From CAJCJE01 sp963818685 (GTDB lineage Bacteria; Actinomycetota; Actinomycetes; Mycobacteriales; Pseudonocardiaceae), in NCBI GenBank assembly GCA_963818685.1, contig CAWFTJ010000010.1, forward strand, positions 62,001 to 126,000: a stretch of 64,000 nucleotides of DNA, given 5' to 3'. The notes beneath the pieces were generated by a model, which had not been told where the DNA came from, searched no databases, and saw only the letters and a program-made list of their open reading frames with translations. Shown here piece after piece: positions 55,946-64,000 of this stretch; within the stretch, counting starts at the first letter, position 1, and the number at the start of each line of letters is the position of its first letter. The position numbers and the translations under genes are program-made.

Positions 55946-56967
55946 GGCGGATGAAGTCCATCAGGGAACGTAACCCGGTTGTGGTCGGGGTGATCGGCAT
56001 CGTGGTGTTGGCCGTGGTCGGCCTGCTCACCTACTACTCGGACGACCTGCCGATCATCGGCGGCGGCACCACCTATACCGCGGACTTCACCGAGGCCGCC
56101 GGGCTCGCGTCCGGCAACGAAGTACGGGTGGCCGGGGTGAAGGTCGGCACGGTGACCAAGGTGAGCCTGGACGGCGCCAAGGTCAAGGTGGCGTTCAAGG
56201 TGAAGGACACCTGGATCGGCGATGCCAGCACGGTGGCCATCAAGATCAAGACCTTGCTCGGTGAGAAGTACCTCGGCCTCGATCCACTGGGCAGCAAGCA
56301 ACAGGACCCCGACCGGACGATCCCGGAGAACCGCACGGTCTCGCCCTACGACGTGACCGACGCGTTCAACGGCCTGGCCAACACTGTCGGCCAGCTCGAC
56401 ACCGGCCGGCTCGCGCAAAGCTTCCAGGACATCGCCGACGCGTTCGGCAACACCGCGCCGGAGGTGCACAGCACCTTGCAGGGCCTCGCAGACCTCTCCG
56501 AGACGATCTCATCCCGCGACAATCAGCTCGCCCAGCTGCTGGCCAACACCAGGCAGATCACCGGCGATCTGGCCAATGAGGACACCCAGTTCACCGCGCT
56601 GCTCAACGACGGCGGCCAGCTGCTCGACGAGTTGCAGGCGCGCAGAGCGGCGATCGCCGCGCTGCTGACCGGAACCGTGCAGCTGTCCACGCAGCTCAGC
56701 GGCCTGGTCACCGACAACCAGAACACCCTCGGCCCGGCCCTAACCGAGTTGGACGGCGTGACCAACGTCCTGCAGGCCAACCAGAACAACCTCGACAAGG
56801 CACTGCGACTGGCCGGCCCGTACTACCGCCTGGTCGGCAACACGCTCGGCACCGGGCACTGGATGGACGCCTACCTCTGCGACCTGCTGCCCAGCAACTA
56901 CGTGCCGCCGGGCACCGACGCGGCCAGTCACTGCGTCCGGCCGTCTGCCACGACCGGGGGCAAATGA
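55942..56967 (+). CDS. mceC: Mce family protein MceC
   Basis: A 341-residue Mce subunit. GTG 55942 overlaps the mceB stop (GTGA) and gives MRRMKSIRERNPVVVGVIGI; an ATG nine bases later is possible. The anchor is VVGVIGIVVLAVVGLLTYYS. The MCE domain (~40-115) shows FTEAAGLASGNEVRVAGVKV and IKTLLGEKYLGLDP. Helical heptads then run to ~300 (LADLSETISSRDNQLAQLLA), and the C-terminus has three cysteines typical of MceC (YLCDLL, HCVRPS). It is coupled to mceD by a four-base overlap. Confidence 0.94.
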   Translation: MRRMKSIRERNPVVVGVIGIVVLAVVGLLTYYSDDLPIIGGGTTYTADFTEAAGLASGNEVRVAGVKVGTVTKVSLDGAKVKVAFKVKDTWIGDASTVAIKIKTLLGEKYLGLDPLGSKQQDPDRTIPENRTVSPYDVTDAFNGLANTVGQLDTGRLAQSFQDIADAFGNTAPEVHSTLQGLADLSETISSRDNQLAQLLANTRQITGDLANEDTQFTALLNDGGQLLDELQARRAAIAALLTGTVQLSTQLSGLVTDNQNTLGPALTELDGVTNVLQANQNNLDKALRLAGPYYRLVGNTLGTGHWMDAYLCDLLPSNYVPPGTDAASHCVRPSATTGGK

Positions 56968-58046
56968 TGTTCGCGACCAGAAGCTCGAAATTTCTGTTCC
57001 GGTCGCTTGCCACGGTCTCCGTGCTGGTGCTGATCGCGGCGGGCGCGTTGGCCTGGCTGTTCCGCGACCTCGGCGCCAAGACGATCACCGCCTACTTCGA
57101 CGAGGCCGTCGGCGTGTACGCGGGCTCGGACCTGCGCATCCTGGGCGTGACCGTGGGCACGATCGACTCGGTGCAGCCGCAGGGCAGGCAGGTCAAGGTC
57201 GTGATGACGCTGGACGACGGCATCGCGGTACCGGCCAACGCGGACGCGGTCGTGGTGTCGCCCAGCGTGGTTTCCGACCGCTACGTCCAGCTCACCCCCG
57301 CCTACACCGGCGGCCCGCAGATCGCGGACAACGCGACGATCCCGATCGGCCGCACCCAGACTCCGGTCGAGCTGGACCAGCTGTACTCGACGCTCAACCA
57401 GTTGGCCACCGCGCTCGGCCCGAACGGCGCCAACGCCAATGGCGCGCTGTCGAACCTGTTGAACGTCGGCGCGGCCAACCTGAACGGAAACGGCGCCGCC
57501 CTCGGCACCTTGATCCAGCAGCTGGGCGCTGCGACGCGGACGCTGTCCGGCTCGCAGAACAACCTGTTCCAGACCATCGACGGCCTCCAGCAGTTCACCG
57601 CCATGCTGAAGAACAACAACGACCAGGTCCAGCACGTCACCCAGCAGCTGGCCTCGGTCTCGGGATTCCTCGCCGACGATCGGCAGGATCTTGGCGCTGC
57701 CCTGAACCAGCTAGCGGACGCGCTCGGCAAGGTGCAGAACTTCATCAACGCCAACCGCGCGCACATCGCGACCAATGTGGACAAGCTGAACCAGATCGGC
57801 CAGATCCTCACCAACGAGCGGTCCTCGCTCGCCGAAGCGCTTGATGACGCGCCCCTCGCGGTGGACAACCTGCTCGGCGCGTACGACTCGACGACGCACA
57901 CGCTCGACGGCCGCGGGTTCGTGCCCGAGCTGGCGCCCGCACCGGACGGCTTCACCCCGGTGACCGCGAACCAGGCCAAGGCACTGCCGGACCTGCCGCT
58001 GCCGCTGGGCACGGTGTACGCCTCGACCCACGGTGGTGCCCGATGA
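56964..58046 (+). CDS. mceD: Mce family protein MceD
   Basis: A 360-residue Mce subunit. ATG 56964 lies in a four-base overlap. The anchor is LATVSVLVLIAAGALAWLF. The MCE domain (~38-115) includes YFDEAVGVYAGSDLRILGVT and SPSVVSDRYVQLTP. A helical stretch follows (~150-300: TIDGLQQFTAMLKNNNDQVQ), then a Pro-rich end (FVPELAPAPDGFTPV). Mce hexamer component. The normal length and intact motifs suggest function. Confidence 0.94.
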   Translation: MMFATRSSKFLFRSLATVSVLVLIAAGALAWLFRDLGAKTITAYFDEAVGVYAGSDLRILGVTVGTIDSVQPQGRQVKVVMTLDDGIAVPANADAVVVSPSVVSDRYVQLTPAYTGGPQIADNATIPIGRTQTPVELDQLYSTLNQLATALGPNGANANGALSNLLNVGAANLNGNGAALGTLIQQLGAATRTLSGSQNNLFQTIDGLQQFTAMLKNNNDQVQHVTQQLASVSGFLADDRQDLGAALNQLADALGKVQNFINANRAHIATNVDKLNQIGQILTNERSSLAEALDDAPLAVDNLLGAYDSTTHTLDGRGFVPELAPAPDGFTPVTANQAKALPDLPLPLGTVYASTHGGAR

Positions 58047-59173
58047 AACGCACGATCGTGCTCATCCCGGCAATCGCAGTGTTGTTGGCAGGCTGCGGAT
58101 CGAGCAGCTCCGGTGGCTTCGGCGGCGTGTACGACCTGCCGCTGCCCGGCGGCGCGGACGTTGGCAGTCACCCGTACACGGTGACCGCGCAGTTCACCGA
58201 CGTGCTCGACCTGGTGCCGCAGGCCGCCGTCAAGGTGAACGACGTGGCCGTCGGCCGGGTCGAGTCGATCACGCTGCCTCGCAACGGCTGGACCGCGAAC
58301 GTCACGATGCTCATCAACGGCGACGTGCACCTGCCCGCGAACGCGACCGCGCACCTCGAACAGTCCAGCCTGCTCGGCGAGAAGTACATCGAGCTGGCGC
58401 CGCCGAGCGACGGCGCGCAGGGCACGCTCGCAGACAACGCGACCATCCCGTTGGCCCGCACCAACCGCAATCCCGAGGTGGAGGAAGTCTTCGGCGCGTT
58501 GTCCATGCTGCTCAACGGTGGCGGCATCGACCAGTTACGGACCATCGCCCGCCAGTTGAACAGCGCGTTGAGCGGCAACGAGCCGCAGATCCGCTCGGTG
58601 CTCAACAACATCGACGAGCTGATCGGCAACCTCGACGACCACAAGCAGGACATCACCGACGCGCTAGACGGCATCAACCAGCTGGCCGGCGCGTTGGCCG
58701 ACCGGGAAAGGCAGATCGGCAACGTGCTGCGGAACCTCTCCCCCGGCCTCGCCGTCCTCGACCAACAGCGACAGCAGCTGGTCACCATGCTCGACTCGCT
58801 GAACATGCTGTCCGGGGTGGCGGTGGACACGGTGAACGCCAGCGAGCAGGACCTGGTCGCCGACCTGCAAGCGCTTGCACCTACCCTGCGCCAGCTGGCG
58901 AACGCGGGCGCCGCGCTGCCGCAGGCGTTGCAGGTGATGTTCACCTACCCGTTCACCGACGCGGTGCTGGACGGTTCCAAGGGCTCGTACCTGAACCTCT
59001 ACCTGACCATCAACGCGGAAACCCTGACCATGACGCCCAACCAGGACGGCAACGGCTTCACCGACACGAGAAAGCCGGGTGCGGACGTGGCGCCGCTGAT
59101 GGGCCCGACACCGCCGCCGCTGCCCATTCCGTCGGCCAGCGGCACCACCACCCTGCTGCCGGGAGGCAACTGA
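58043..59173 (+). CDS. mceE: Mce family lipoprotein MceE (LprK-like)
   Basis: A 376-residue lipoprotein. The signal peptide ends in the lipobox LLAGC, so Cys18 is lipidated and the protein is anchored to the outer face of the membrane, as in mycobacterial LprK/MceE. The MCE domain (~45-120) reads AQFTDVLDLVPQAAVKVNDV, then QSSLLGEKYIELAPP. A helical section (~150-300: LDGINQLAGALADRERQIGN) is followed by a Pro-rich C-terminus. It overlaps mceD by four and mceF by one base (TGATG). Confidence 0.95.
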   Translation: MKRTIVLIPAIAVLLAGCGSSSSGGFGGVYDLPLPGGADVGSHPYTVTAQFTDVLDLVPQAAVKVNDVAVGRVESITLPRNGWTANVTMLINGDVHLPANATAHLEQSSLLGEKYIELAPPSDGAQGTLADNATIPLARTNRNPEVEEVFGALSMLLNGGGIDQLRTIARQLNSALSGNEPQIRSVLNNIDELIGNLDDHKQDITDALDGINQLAGALADRERQIGNVLRNLSPGLAVLDQQRQQLVTMLDSLNMLSGVAVDTVNASEQDLVADLQALAPTLRQLANAGAALPQALQVMFTYPFTDAVLDGSKGSYLNLYLTINAETLTMTPNQDGNGFTDTRKPGADVAPLMGPTPPPLPIPSASGTTTLLPGGN

Positions 59174-60225
59174 TGCTGTCCACCGCGACCAGGGTGAAGA
59201 TCATCGCGTTCCTGGTGATCGGACTGAGCTTCATCGTCTACATCGGACTCCGCTATGCCGGTCTCGGCCGCTACGTCGGCCTGTCCGGCTACTACGTGGT
59301 GCACGTCGACCTGGCCGAGACCGGCGGCGCCTTTCCCAACGGCGATGTCACCTATCGAGGTGTCACGGTCGGCCGGATCGGCGCGGTCAACCTCACGCCG
59401 ACCGGGGTGGTGGCCGACCTGGACATCGACGACTTGGCCCCACGCATCCCGATCCACGTGCGGGCCGTCGTCGCCAACCGCTCCGCCGTCGGCGAGCAGT
59501 ACCTCGACCTGCGCCCCAGGACCAGCGACGGCCCGTACCTCCAGGCGGGCGACACCATCGCCCAACAGGACACGCAGACCCCGCTGCCCGTGCAGGACCT
59601 GCTGCACAGCATCGACGCGCTGGCCTCGTCCGTGCCCACCCGATCGCTGCGCACCGTCGTCGACGAACTCGACAATGCGTTGCAGGGCCAGGGTCCGAAC
59701 CTGCAAACCCTGCTGGACACCAGCGGCAGCCTGACCAGGATGGCCACCGACGACCTGCCGCGCACTCAAACGCTGATCAACGACAGCCAGACGGTGCTCC
59801 ACACCCAGGCGGACGAGGCGAACGCGCTGGCGGCGTTCGGCCGCAACGCCGAACTGATCGCACAGCAGCTCGACAGCTCCGATCCGGACCTGCGCGCGGT
59901 CATCGACAACGCGCCCGGTGCCGGCGCGCAGGTCTCCGGCCTGTTGCGTGAACTCGATGGCGCCGACTTCTTCGATCTCGGCTGGTCGCCGCTGTTCAAC
60001 TCGTTGCCAGTCATCCGTGATCGGCTCCTCCAAGCCGGACCTCCCCGCGACTATCTCATGCGTTGGGTCGATGTCCCATCGCTTGAGGTAAGCGCCTCCG
60101 AACAGCGTTATGAGCCACTGGGCAACGGTGTTGTTCGCTTCCGCGCAGGCGACTTCATCGCCGAAATCACGTTCGACACAGCCGGGTTCGTCACCAGCTA
60201 TCCAGGGATCGGCGTCCGACCCTGA
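59173..60225 (+). CDS. mceF: MceF, truncated and fused to a glycolipid-binding-like C-terminus
   Basis: A 350-residue protein. Residues 1-260 are an ordinary MceF start: anchor IIAFLVIGLSFIVYIGLRYA, MCE domain (~39-115: VDLAETGGAFPNGDVTYRGV and NRSAVGEQYLDLRP) and the beginning of the helical region. MceF proteins normally run to 400 residues or more. Here, near nucleotide 59955, the sequence switches in frame to ADFFDLGWSPLFNSLPVIRD, then YLMRWVDVPSLEVSASEQRY and FIAEITFDTAGFVTSYPGIG. This resembles the last ~85 residues of putative glycolipid-binding proteins (PF06475, whose usual ending is like VELEVDDDGLVVDYPGL). Codon use also relaxes (CGT, CTC, CCA, GTT) in this part. It may be an in-frame deletion fusion, a recombination joint or an assembly chimera. 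Function of the fused protein is uncertain. Confidence 0.75.
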   Translation: MLSTATRVKIIAFLVIGLSFIVYIGLRYAGLGRYVGLSGYYVVHVDLAETGGAFPNGDVTYRGVTVGRIGAVNLTPTGVVADLDIDDLAPRIPIHVRAVVANRSAVGEQYLDLRPRTSDGPYLQAGDTIAQQDTQTPLPVQDLLHSIDALASSVPTRSLRTVVDELDNALQGQGPNLQTLLDTSGSLTRMATDDLPRTQTLINDSQTVLHTQADEANALAAFGRNAELIAQQLDSSDPDLRAVIDNAPGAGAQVSGLLRELDGADFFDLGWSPLFNSLPVIRDRLLQAGPPRDYLMRWVDVPSLEVSASEQRYEPLGNGVVRFRAGDFIAEITFDTAGFVTSYPGIGVRP

Positions 60226-60375
60226 CGCAGCCGTCACTGCTCCTCTTCGCGCGAGCCGACAACGCGCGCTCCTGTTGGGCGCGACCGACGACCATCGCCC
60301 GCAGGCACACGAGCGCGCGCTCGGGTGCGAAAGGATCGGTCCCCCCGCCTCCGAGCGTGCCCGTGGTGTCCTGGC

Positions 60376-60768
60376 TCAGCCGACCTTCGTAAAGTTGCCT
60401 GCGAGCACGCCCTCGCGGCCCGCGCACTTGGTCGGGCTGTCGCTGACTCGCGTGAGCTTCAGGTTGCTGCCGTTCAGCTTGAACCTGTAGATGCCGGGCG
60501 TCGGGCAGGCATCCTTACCGCCTTTGTCGTTGAACGTGATCGTGGTGCCGTTGATCGAGTACTTACCATTGATGACCGCGGCGCCATTGTCTGTGACCGT
60601 GTACGCGGGCTTCTTGAACTTGAGCGTCCAGGTGCCCTTGAGCGCGCCACCCAGCGGGGCGCCACCAATCTTGGTCTTGTAGGTCCCGTTCAGCGTGGCG
60701 GCGGCCAGCGCCACCGAACACACCGTCAGTACGGCGGCAACCGATATCGTGATCGCGAGTCGCTTCAT
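60376..60768 (-). CDS. small secreted beta-rich protein
   Basis: A 130-residue protein with a signal peptide (LAITISVAAVLTVCSVALAA). The mature part is Lys/Thr/Gly-rich, with alternating strands (LKGTWTLKFKKPAYTVTDNG, AAVINGKYSINGTTITFNDK) and two cysteines (DACPTPG, TKCAGREG). It looks lipocalin- or beta-barrel-like. I associate this kind of protein with Solirubrobacterales/Thermoleophilia genomes, not Pseudonocardiaceae (from memory). Codon use is less GC-biased than in the Mce operon. ATG 60768 (MKRLAIT) is chosen over ATG 60786. The function is unknown. Confidence 0.7.
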   Translation of the reverse strand: MKRLAITISVAAVLTVCSVALAAATLNGTYKTKIGGAPLGGALKGTWTLKFKKPAYTVTDNGAAVINGKYSINGTTITFNDKGGKDACPTPGIYRFKLNGSNLKLTRVSDSPTKCAGREGVLAGNFTKVG

Positions 60769-60786
60769 CCACCTGCACCTTTCCAA

Positions 60787-61114
60787 TGGGGGCCCGGCCC
60801 ACTAGCGCGGGCGGGTGACGCCACGGTAAACGGGGGCGGTTACGAAACCGTTACGGTTGAGCGCGGGCGCGTTCGTACGGACACTGCTCGTCCGCCGGCG
60901 GAGCCGCCGGCCGCCTCGATCCAGAGCACCCGGCGTGTCGCTTGCAAAGCAGGAGCGGTGGTGCGCTAAAGGGTCGGCGGTGTCGATGTGTTCGTCGTTG
61001 TGTAGGAGGTCGATGAGCTGGCGGCTGCCGCGGATCCGCGTGCCCCACAGGTCGTTGTCAGCGCGACGAGATCCTTGGGTGGCCCGAAGCCCGCGCTGAT
61101 CCGACGTCGGGCAC
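60787..61114. other. gap between the small secreted protein and the RibD-like gene
   Basis: About 330 bases. In one minus-strand frame between 61080 and 60970 the peptide NDLWGTRIRGSRQLIDLLHN, then DEHIDTADPL, looks like the end of a protein I cannot name. It has no start and is probably a remnant. The rest shows nothing I can support. Confidence 0.4.
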
Positions 61115-61678
61115 TCAGCGCCTGGTCTCGTACCTGGTCAGCACCACGCCGTCGGGAAACGTCCGGGTCTCCACCAGGCCCAGGTTCACCCAGTTGTCCA
61201 CGGCCGTGAAGAACGGCGTGCCGCCGCCCACCAGGACCGGATGGGTGACGATCGCGTACTCGTCGATCAGCCCGGCCCGCATAGCCGCTGCGGCGAGCGT
61301 GGCGCCGCCGATGTCCATGGGGCCGCCGTCGTCGGCCTTGAGCCTGGTGATCTCGGTGACCGCGTCGCTGGTGACCAGGCGGGTGTTCCAGTCGACCGTG
61401 CTGGTCGTCGAGGAGAACACCACCTTCGGCATTTCCTGCCAGCGGCTGGCGAACTCGATCTCCGCCGGTGTGGCGCCGGGCCGCCGGTCGGCGGTCGGCC
61501 AGTGGGAGCTCATCGTCTCCCACAGTTTGCGCCCATACAGCGCCAGGCCTGTCGCCGCCACCCGGTCGGACCACCACTGGAACAGTTCGTCGCTCGGCAC
61601 GCTCCAGCCGAGGTCGTCGCCGGGCGCGGCGATGTAACCGTCCAGGGTCAGGTTCATGCCAAACCTCAGTTTCCGCAC
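61115..61678 (-). CDS. RibD C-terminal/dihydrofolate reductase-like protein
   Basis: A 187-residue protein of the RibD_C family (DHFR fold): LRFGMNLTLDGYIAAPGDDL, TGLALYGRKLWETMSSHW, MPKVVFSSTT, MDIGGATLAAAAMRAGLIDE and the late VTHPVLVGGGTPFF. Family members bind NADPH and are usually of unknown substrate. GTG 61678 has GGAG nine bases upstream; the frame extends to 61732. Codon use resembles the left part of the window more than its two flanks. It stands alone between regions of doubtful origin. Confidence 0.87.
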   Translation of the reverse strand: MRKLRFGMNLTLDGYIAAPGDDLGWSVPSDELFQWWSDRVAATGLALYGRKLWETMSSHWPTADRRPGATPAEIEFASRWQEMPKVVFSSTTSTVDWNTRLVTSDAVTEITRLKADDGGPMDIGGATLAAAAMRAGLIDEYAIVTHPVLVGGGTPFFTAVDNWVNLGLVETRTFPDGVVLTRYETRR

Positions 61679-62010
61679 GGCCTCAGTCTCCTGTGAGTCG
61701 GTTTTCGCGGTACAGACCAGCACGGCGCACAAGAATCATCGGTCAGACCCACCGAGGGCCAGCTGACCAGGACGCCAAGCAGATGCTCCGTGCCGAAAGG
61801 AACCGGTGCCGGCACACCATCGCGCGGAGCGCGTCCCGGGAGCACAGGCCGAGGGCGGTGTGCCGTAACACCGGTTCGGTGATGTCTGCCGGTGAGGGAC
61901 TACAACCGGGACCGCGTCACACCCATGTGCAGGCGTAGGCGAGGCCCTCTCCCGCGAGGAGGCCGGAGGCTGCCGCGTCTCGCGACGCTGCGCCCAACAC
62001 GAAGCGTCGC

Positions 62011-63075
62011 CTATCGCCGCGACGACGCGTTCGTGGCCATCTGGTCGAAGTGATCGAGGGCCATGCCCGAACCGATCGCGACACAGGTGAGCGGCGAGTC
62101 CGCGAGCGAGACTGCCATGCCGGTGCGCTGCGTGACGAGCTCCGGCAGGCCGCGTAGGAGGGTTCCTCCCCCCGCGAGCAGGATGCCTCCGCGGGCGATG
62201 TCGCCGGCCAGCTCGGGTGGAGTGTCTTCGAGCGTGCCCGAGATCGCGCGCAGAACTTCCTCCATCGGGGCGCGGATCGCGTCGCGAACCTCCTCGCTTC
62301 GCAGCGGGACCTCGGTCGGTAGCCCGGTCACGAGATGGCGCCCGCGCACGCCCATCGTCAGTTCCTCTGCGAGTGGCGCTGCGGAGCCGATCTGCAGCTT
62401 GATCGCCTCGGCCGTCTGTGAACCGATCGCGAGCTGATAGGCGTCGCGCAGGTAGTGGCTGATCGCCTCGTCCATCTCGTATCCGCCGACGCGCACCGAC
62501 CGCGATACGACGATCCCACCGAGCGAGATCACCGCGACCTCGCTCGTTCCGCCGCCGATGTCGAGCACCATCCGTCCGAGGGGTTCCTCGATCGCCAGTC
62601 CCGCACCGATCGCGGCGGCGATCGGCTCCTCGATCAGGTGGACCCGGCGCGCCCCGGCGGCAAGCGCCGCTTCCTCGACCGCGCGCTTCTCGACCTCGGT
62701 GACGCCCGAGGGGGCGCAGACGATCAGCCGCGGATGCGCCCAGCGCCGATCGAAGGCCCGACCGATGAAATACCGAAGCATCTGCTCGGTCACGGCGAAG
62801 TCCGCGATCACCCCGTGGCGCAACGGCCGGGTCGCTGAGATCGTCGCCGGCGTACGCCCGATCATCCGTTCGGCGCTGACACCCACGGCATGGACGTCCC
62901 CGGTCTCGGAGTCGACGGCGACGACGGAGGGCTCGGAGGCGACGATCCCCTTGCCGCCGACGTACACGACGGTATTCGCCGTTCCGAGGTCGATCGCGAT
63001 GTCATGAACGCCCAGGCTCGGGGCCAAATGGCGCCGCGAGGTGTCCCGACGCGAACCGTCTCGACTCAAACGCAC
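62011..63075 (-). CDS. mreB: rod shape-determining protein MreB
   Basis: A 354-residue actin-like ATPase. The phosphate-1 loop is IAIDLGTANTVVYVGGKGI. VCAPSGVTEVEKRAVEEAAL and the connect and phosphate-2 regions (LIEEPIAAAIGAGL, MVLDIGGGTSEVAVISLGGI) follow, and the adenosine motif is GGILLAGGGTLLRGLPELVT. MreB organises sidewall peptidoglycan synthesis at the membrane. GTG 63075 has GGGAGG eight bases upstream; an initiation codon nearer IAIDLG (63012) is possible. No mreC, mreD, pbp2 or rodA is next to it. The abundant GATCGC-type words and the protein look suggest Thermoleophilia, whereas mycolata and most Pseudonocardiaceae grow from the poles without it (from memory). Confidence 0.9.
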   Translation of the reverse strand: MRLSRDGSRRDTSRRHLAPSLGVHDIAIDLGTANTVVYVGGKGIVASEPSVVAVDSETGDVHAVGVSAERMIGRTPATISATRPLRHGVIADFAVTEQMLRYFIGRAFDRRWAHPRLIVCAPSGVTEVEKRAVEEAALAAGARRVHLIEEPIAAAIGAGLAIEEPLGRMVLDIGGGTSEVAVISLGGIVVSRSVRVGGYEMDEAISHYLRDAYQLAIGSQTAEAIKLQIGSAAPLAEELTMGVRGRHLVTGLPTEVPLRSEEVRDAIRAPMEEVLRAISGTLEDTPPELAGDIARGGILLAGGGTLLRGLPELVTQRTGMAVSLADSPLTCVAIGSGMALDHFDQMATNASSRR

Positions 63076-63214
63076 AACCACAGCCTCCCAGACCGAAGCT
63101 TCGCGCCCCGCAGGCACGGCGACGTCGGCGCCTTGCGAGTCGCGCGGCGCGGGAGACCACTTCGCTCCCGAGCCGACTCTCCGCGGTGCAGGAACGTAGG
63201 CGAGCCGCACACGT

Positions 63215-63727
63215 TCAGGGCCGCGTGAGCTGCGCGCGGAGGTCCAGACGCCAATCGTTGCAGGCCATGAGGTGCCCCTTCGGGAACTCGAACTGGCACG
63301 CCTCGATCAGTTCGAACCCGAGCTTGCGGCAGATCGCGTTCGAGGGCGCGTTGTCGACGTTGGGGAAGGCGTGCATGAAGCGGTGTCCGTCATCACGCCT
63401 CGCGAGCTCGATCGCCTTCGCGGTCGCCACCGCCGCGACACCGCGTCCCTGGGACTCGGGCACGACCATCCAGCCGACCTCGTAGACGTTCTCGTCGCGC
63501 CAGTCCTTCGTCCAGTAGCCGACGGAGCCGATCCCCGCGCCGCTCGCCGCGTCGACGATCTTGAACATGCGGTCGCCGCCCTCGAGACACGCGTAGCGGG
63601 CCTGACGCTTCCGCAGCCGGTCCGGGTTCTCGGGGCCGCCCAGGTGCTCGGTCATGCGCGGGTCGCCCATCAGTCGCTCGAGCAGCGGCAGGTCGTCGGC
63701 GCCCCAGGGCACGAGAACCACTGTCAC
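63215..63727 (-). CDS. GNAT-family N-acetyltransferase (RimJ/RimL-like)
   Basis: A 170-residue acetyltransferase of the Acetyltransf_3 type: VPWGADDLPLLERLMGDPRM, GIGSVGYWTKDW, then motif A YEVGWMVVPESQGRGVAAVA, whose loop QGRGVA binds acetyl-CoA, and NVDNAPSNAICRKLGFELIE as the conserved late helix. GTG 63727 has GGAG five bases upstream; GTG 63733 is the alternative. The substrate is unknown. It lies 139 bases upstream of mreB on the same strand and shares its codon style. Confidence 0.88.
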   Translation of the reverse strand: MTVVLVPWGADDLPLLERLMGDPRMTEHLGGPENPDRLRKRQARYACLEGGDRMFKIVDAASGAGIGSVGYWTKDWRDENVYEVGWMVVPESQGRGVAAVATAKAIELARRDDGHRFMHAFPNVDNAPSNAICRKLGFELIEACQFEFPKGHLMACNDWRLDLRAQLTRP

Positions 63728-63921
63728 GCTCACTCCGCGGAGCCTAGAGAGGAGCCTGCCGGCGTGTGGCGCCTGACGGCTCGCTTGCGCGAAGCAGCAG
63801 CCCGGGCCGCACTTCCGCTCGGTCGCGTGGCGGCGACCGCGTGCCTGAGCAGCACGGTTAAGCGACCCGGCTCGACGGGAACCCGCCAACTCGATCGGAG
63901 TAGGTTCAGTGCGGGGACGCC

Positions 63922-64000
63922 GTGAGCACGCCGAGCTATGACCGCGACTTCTGGGAGGAGCTCTGGTCGCGGACCCTCCGTGAGCGCGGCGGTCATGTTG
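63922..64000 (+). CDS. class I methyltransferase, N-terminal fragment
   Basis: The frame starts GTG 63922 and runs off the window: VSTPSYDRDFWEELWSRTLR, then ERGGHV. This start (DFWE-x-W-x-x-TLRE) is characteristic of a common actinobacterial SAM-dependent methyltransferase group, but the SAM-binding motifs lie outside. GGGGA precedes the start. It is divergent from the GNAT gene. Confidence 0.65.
   Translation, partial: MSTPSYDRDFWEELWSRTLRERGGHV

Noticed and set aside
58033..59172. Upstream extension of the mceF frame through mceE
   Set aside because: The extension is Arg/Gln-rich shadow of mceE; ATG 59173 with the TGATG overlap is the natural start.

Overview
The window is about 64 kb of very GC-rich actinomycete DNA. 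The bulk (1 to about 59,950) looks like a Pseudonocardiaceae-type genome. The evidence is strong G/C third-position use, frequent GTG/TTG starts, a DUF6292-like protein, two SigG-like ECF sigma factors with SnoaL-type tails, F420-dependent (LLM-class) oxidoreductases and a complete Mce operon preceded by a DUF6801 secreted protein. The left end keeps the gene order known from Mycobacterium tuberculosis Rv2471-Rv2478c: alpha-glucosidase, a conserved hypothetical, a hotdog thioesterase, the giant NAD-glutamate dehydrogenase, EttA (ABC-F) and a single-strand binding protein. A large degenerate-GGDEF protein is inserted between gdh and ettA.

Layout. 0-13.5 kb: conserved housekeeping block, mostly minus strand. 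13.7-15.9 kb: MprAB-like two-component system. 15.9-24.5 kb: small oxidoreductases with local regulators (frameshifted VOC gene/HxlR, MarR/SDR, ECF sigma, two LLM oxidoreductases around an SDR, NmrA-like protein, SnoaL protein, second MarR). Several clear inverted-repeat operators lie here. 24.4-31.5 kb: an accessory, decaying zone with a collapsed FAD monooxygenase, tRNA-Arg(UCU), a second ECF sigma factor, TetR genes, a TetX-like monooxygenase with a late frameshift, and remnants of at least three more genes. 31.5-49.6 kb: ordinary metabolic and regulatory genes (HxlR, AlkZ-like protein, SDR, PAP2 phosphatase, universal stress protein, acyl-CoA synthetase, stand-alone family A polymerase, lactate-monooxygenase-like flavoenzyme, GH78-like rhamnosidase, GNAT, MerR, methyltransferase, AraC, M20 peptidase).

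49.7-60.2 kb: a ten-gene, tightly coupled Mce lipid-transport operon. It begins downstream of a perfect 11-bp inverted repeat with two secreted proteins; the second overlaps yrbEA by ATGA. yrbEA-yrbEB-mceA-B-C-D-E-F follow with overlaps or gaps of a few bases. The last gene is abnormal: MceF stops resembling Mce proteins near residue 260 and continues in frame into about 89 residues that resemble the C-terminal half of a putative glycolipid-binding protein (PF06475).

59.95-64 kb: base and codon use change. The genes (small secreted beta-rich protein, MreB, GNAT, a methyltransferase start) look more like Thermoleophilia (Solirubrobacterales) than Pseudonocardiaceae, with a RibD-like reductase that still looks native. 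This may be a transferred segment, a recombination joint or an assembly chimera; sequence alone cannot decide.
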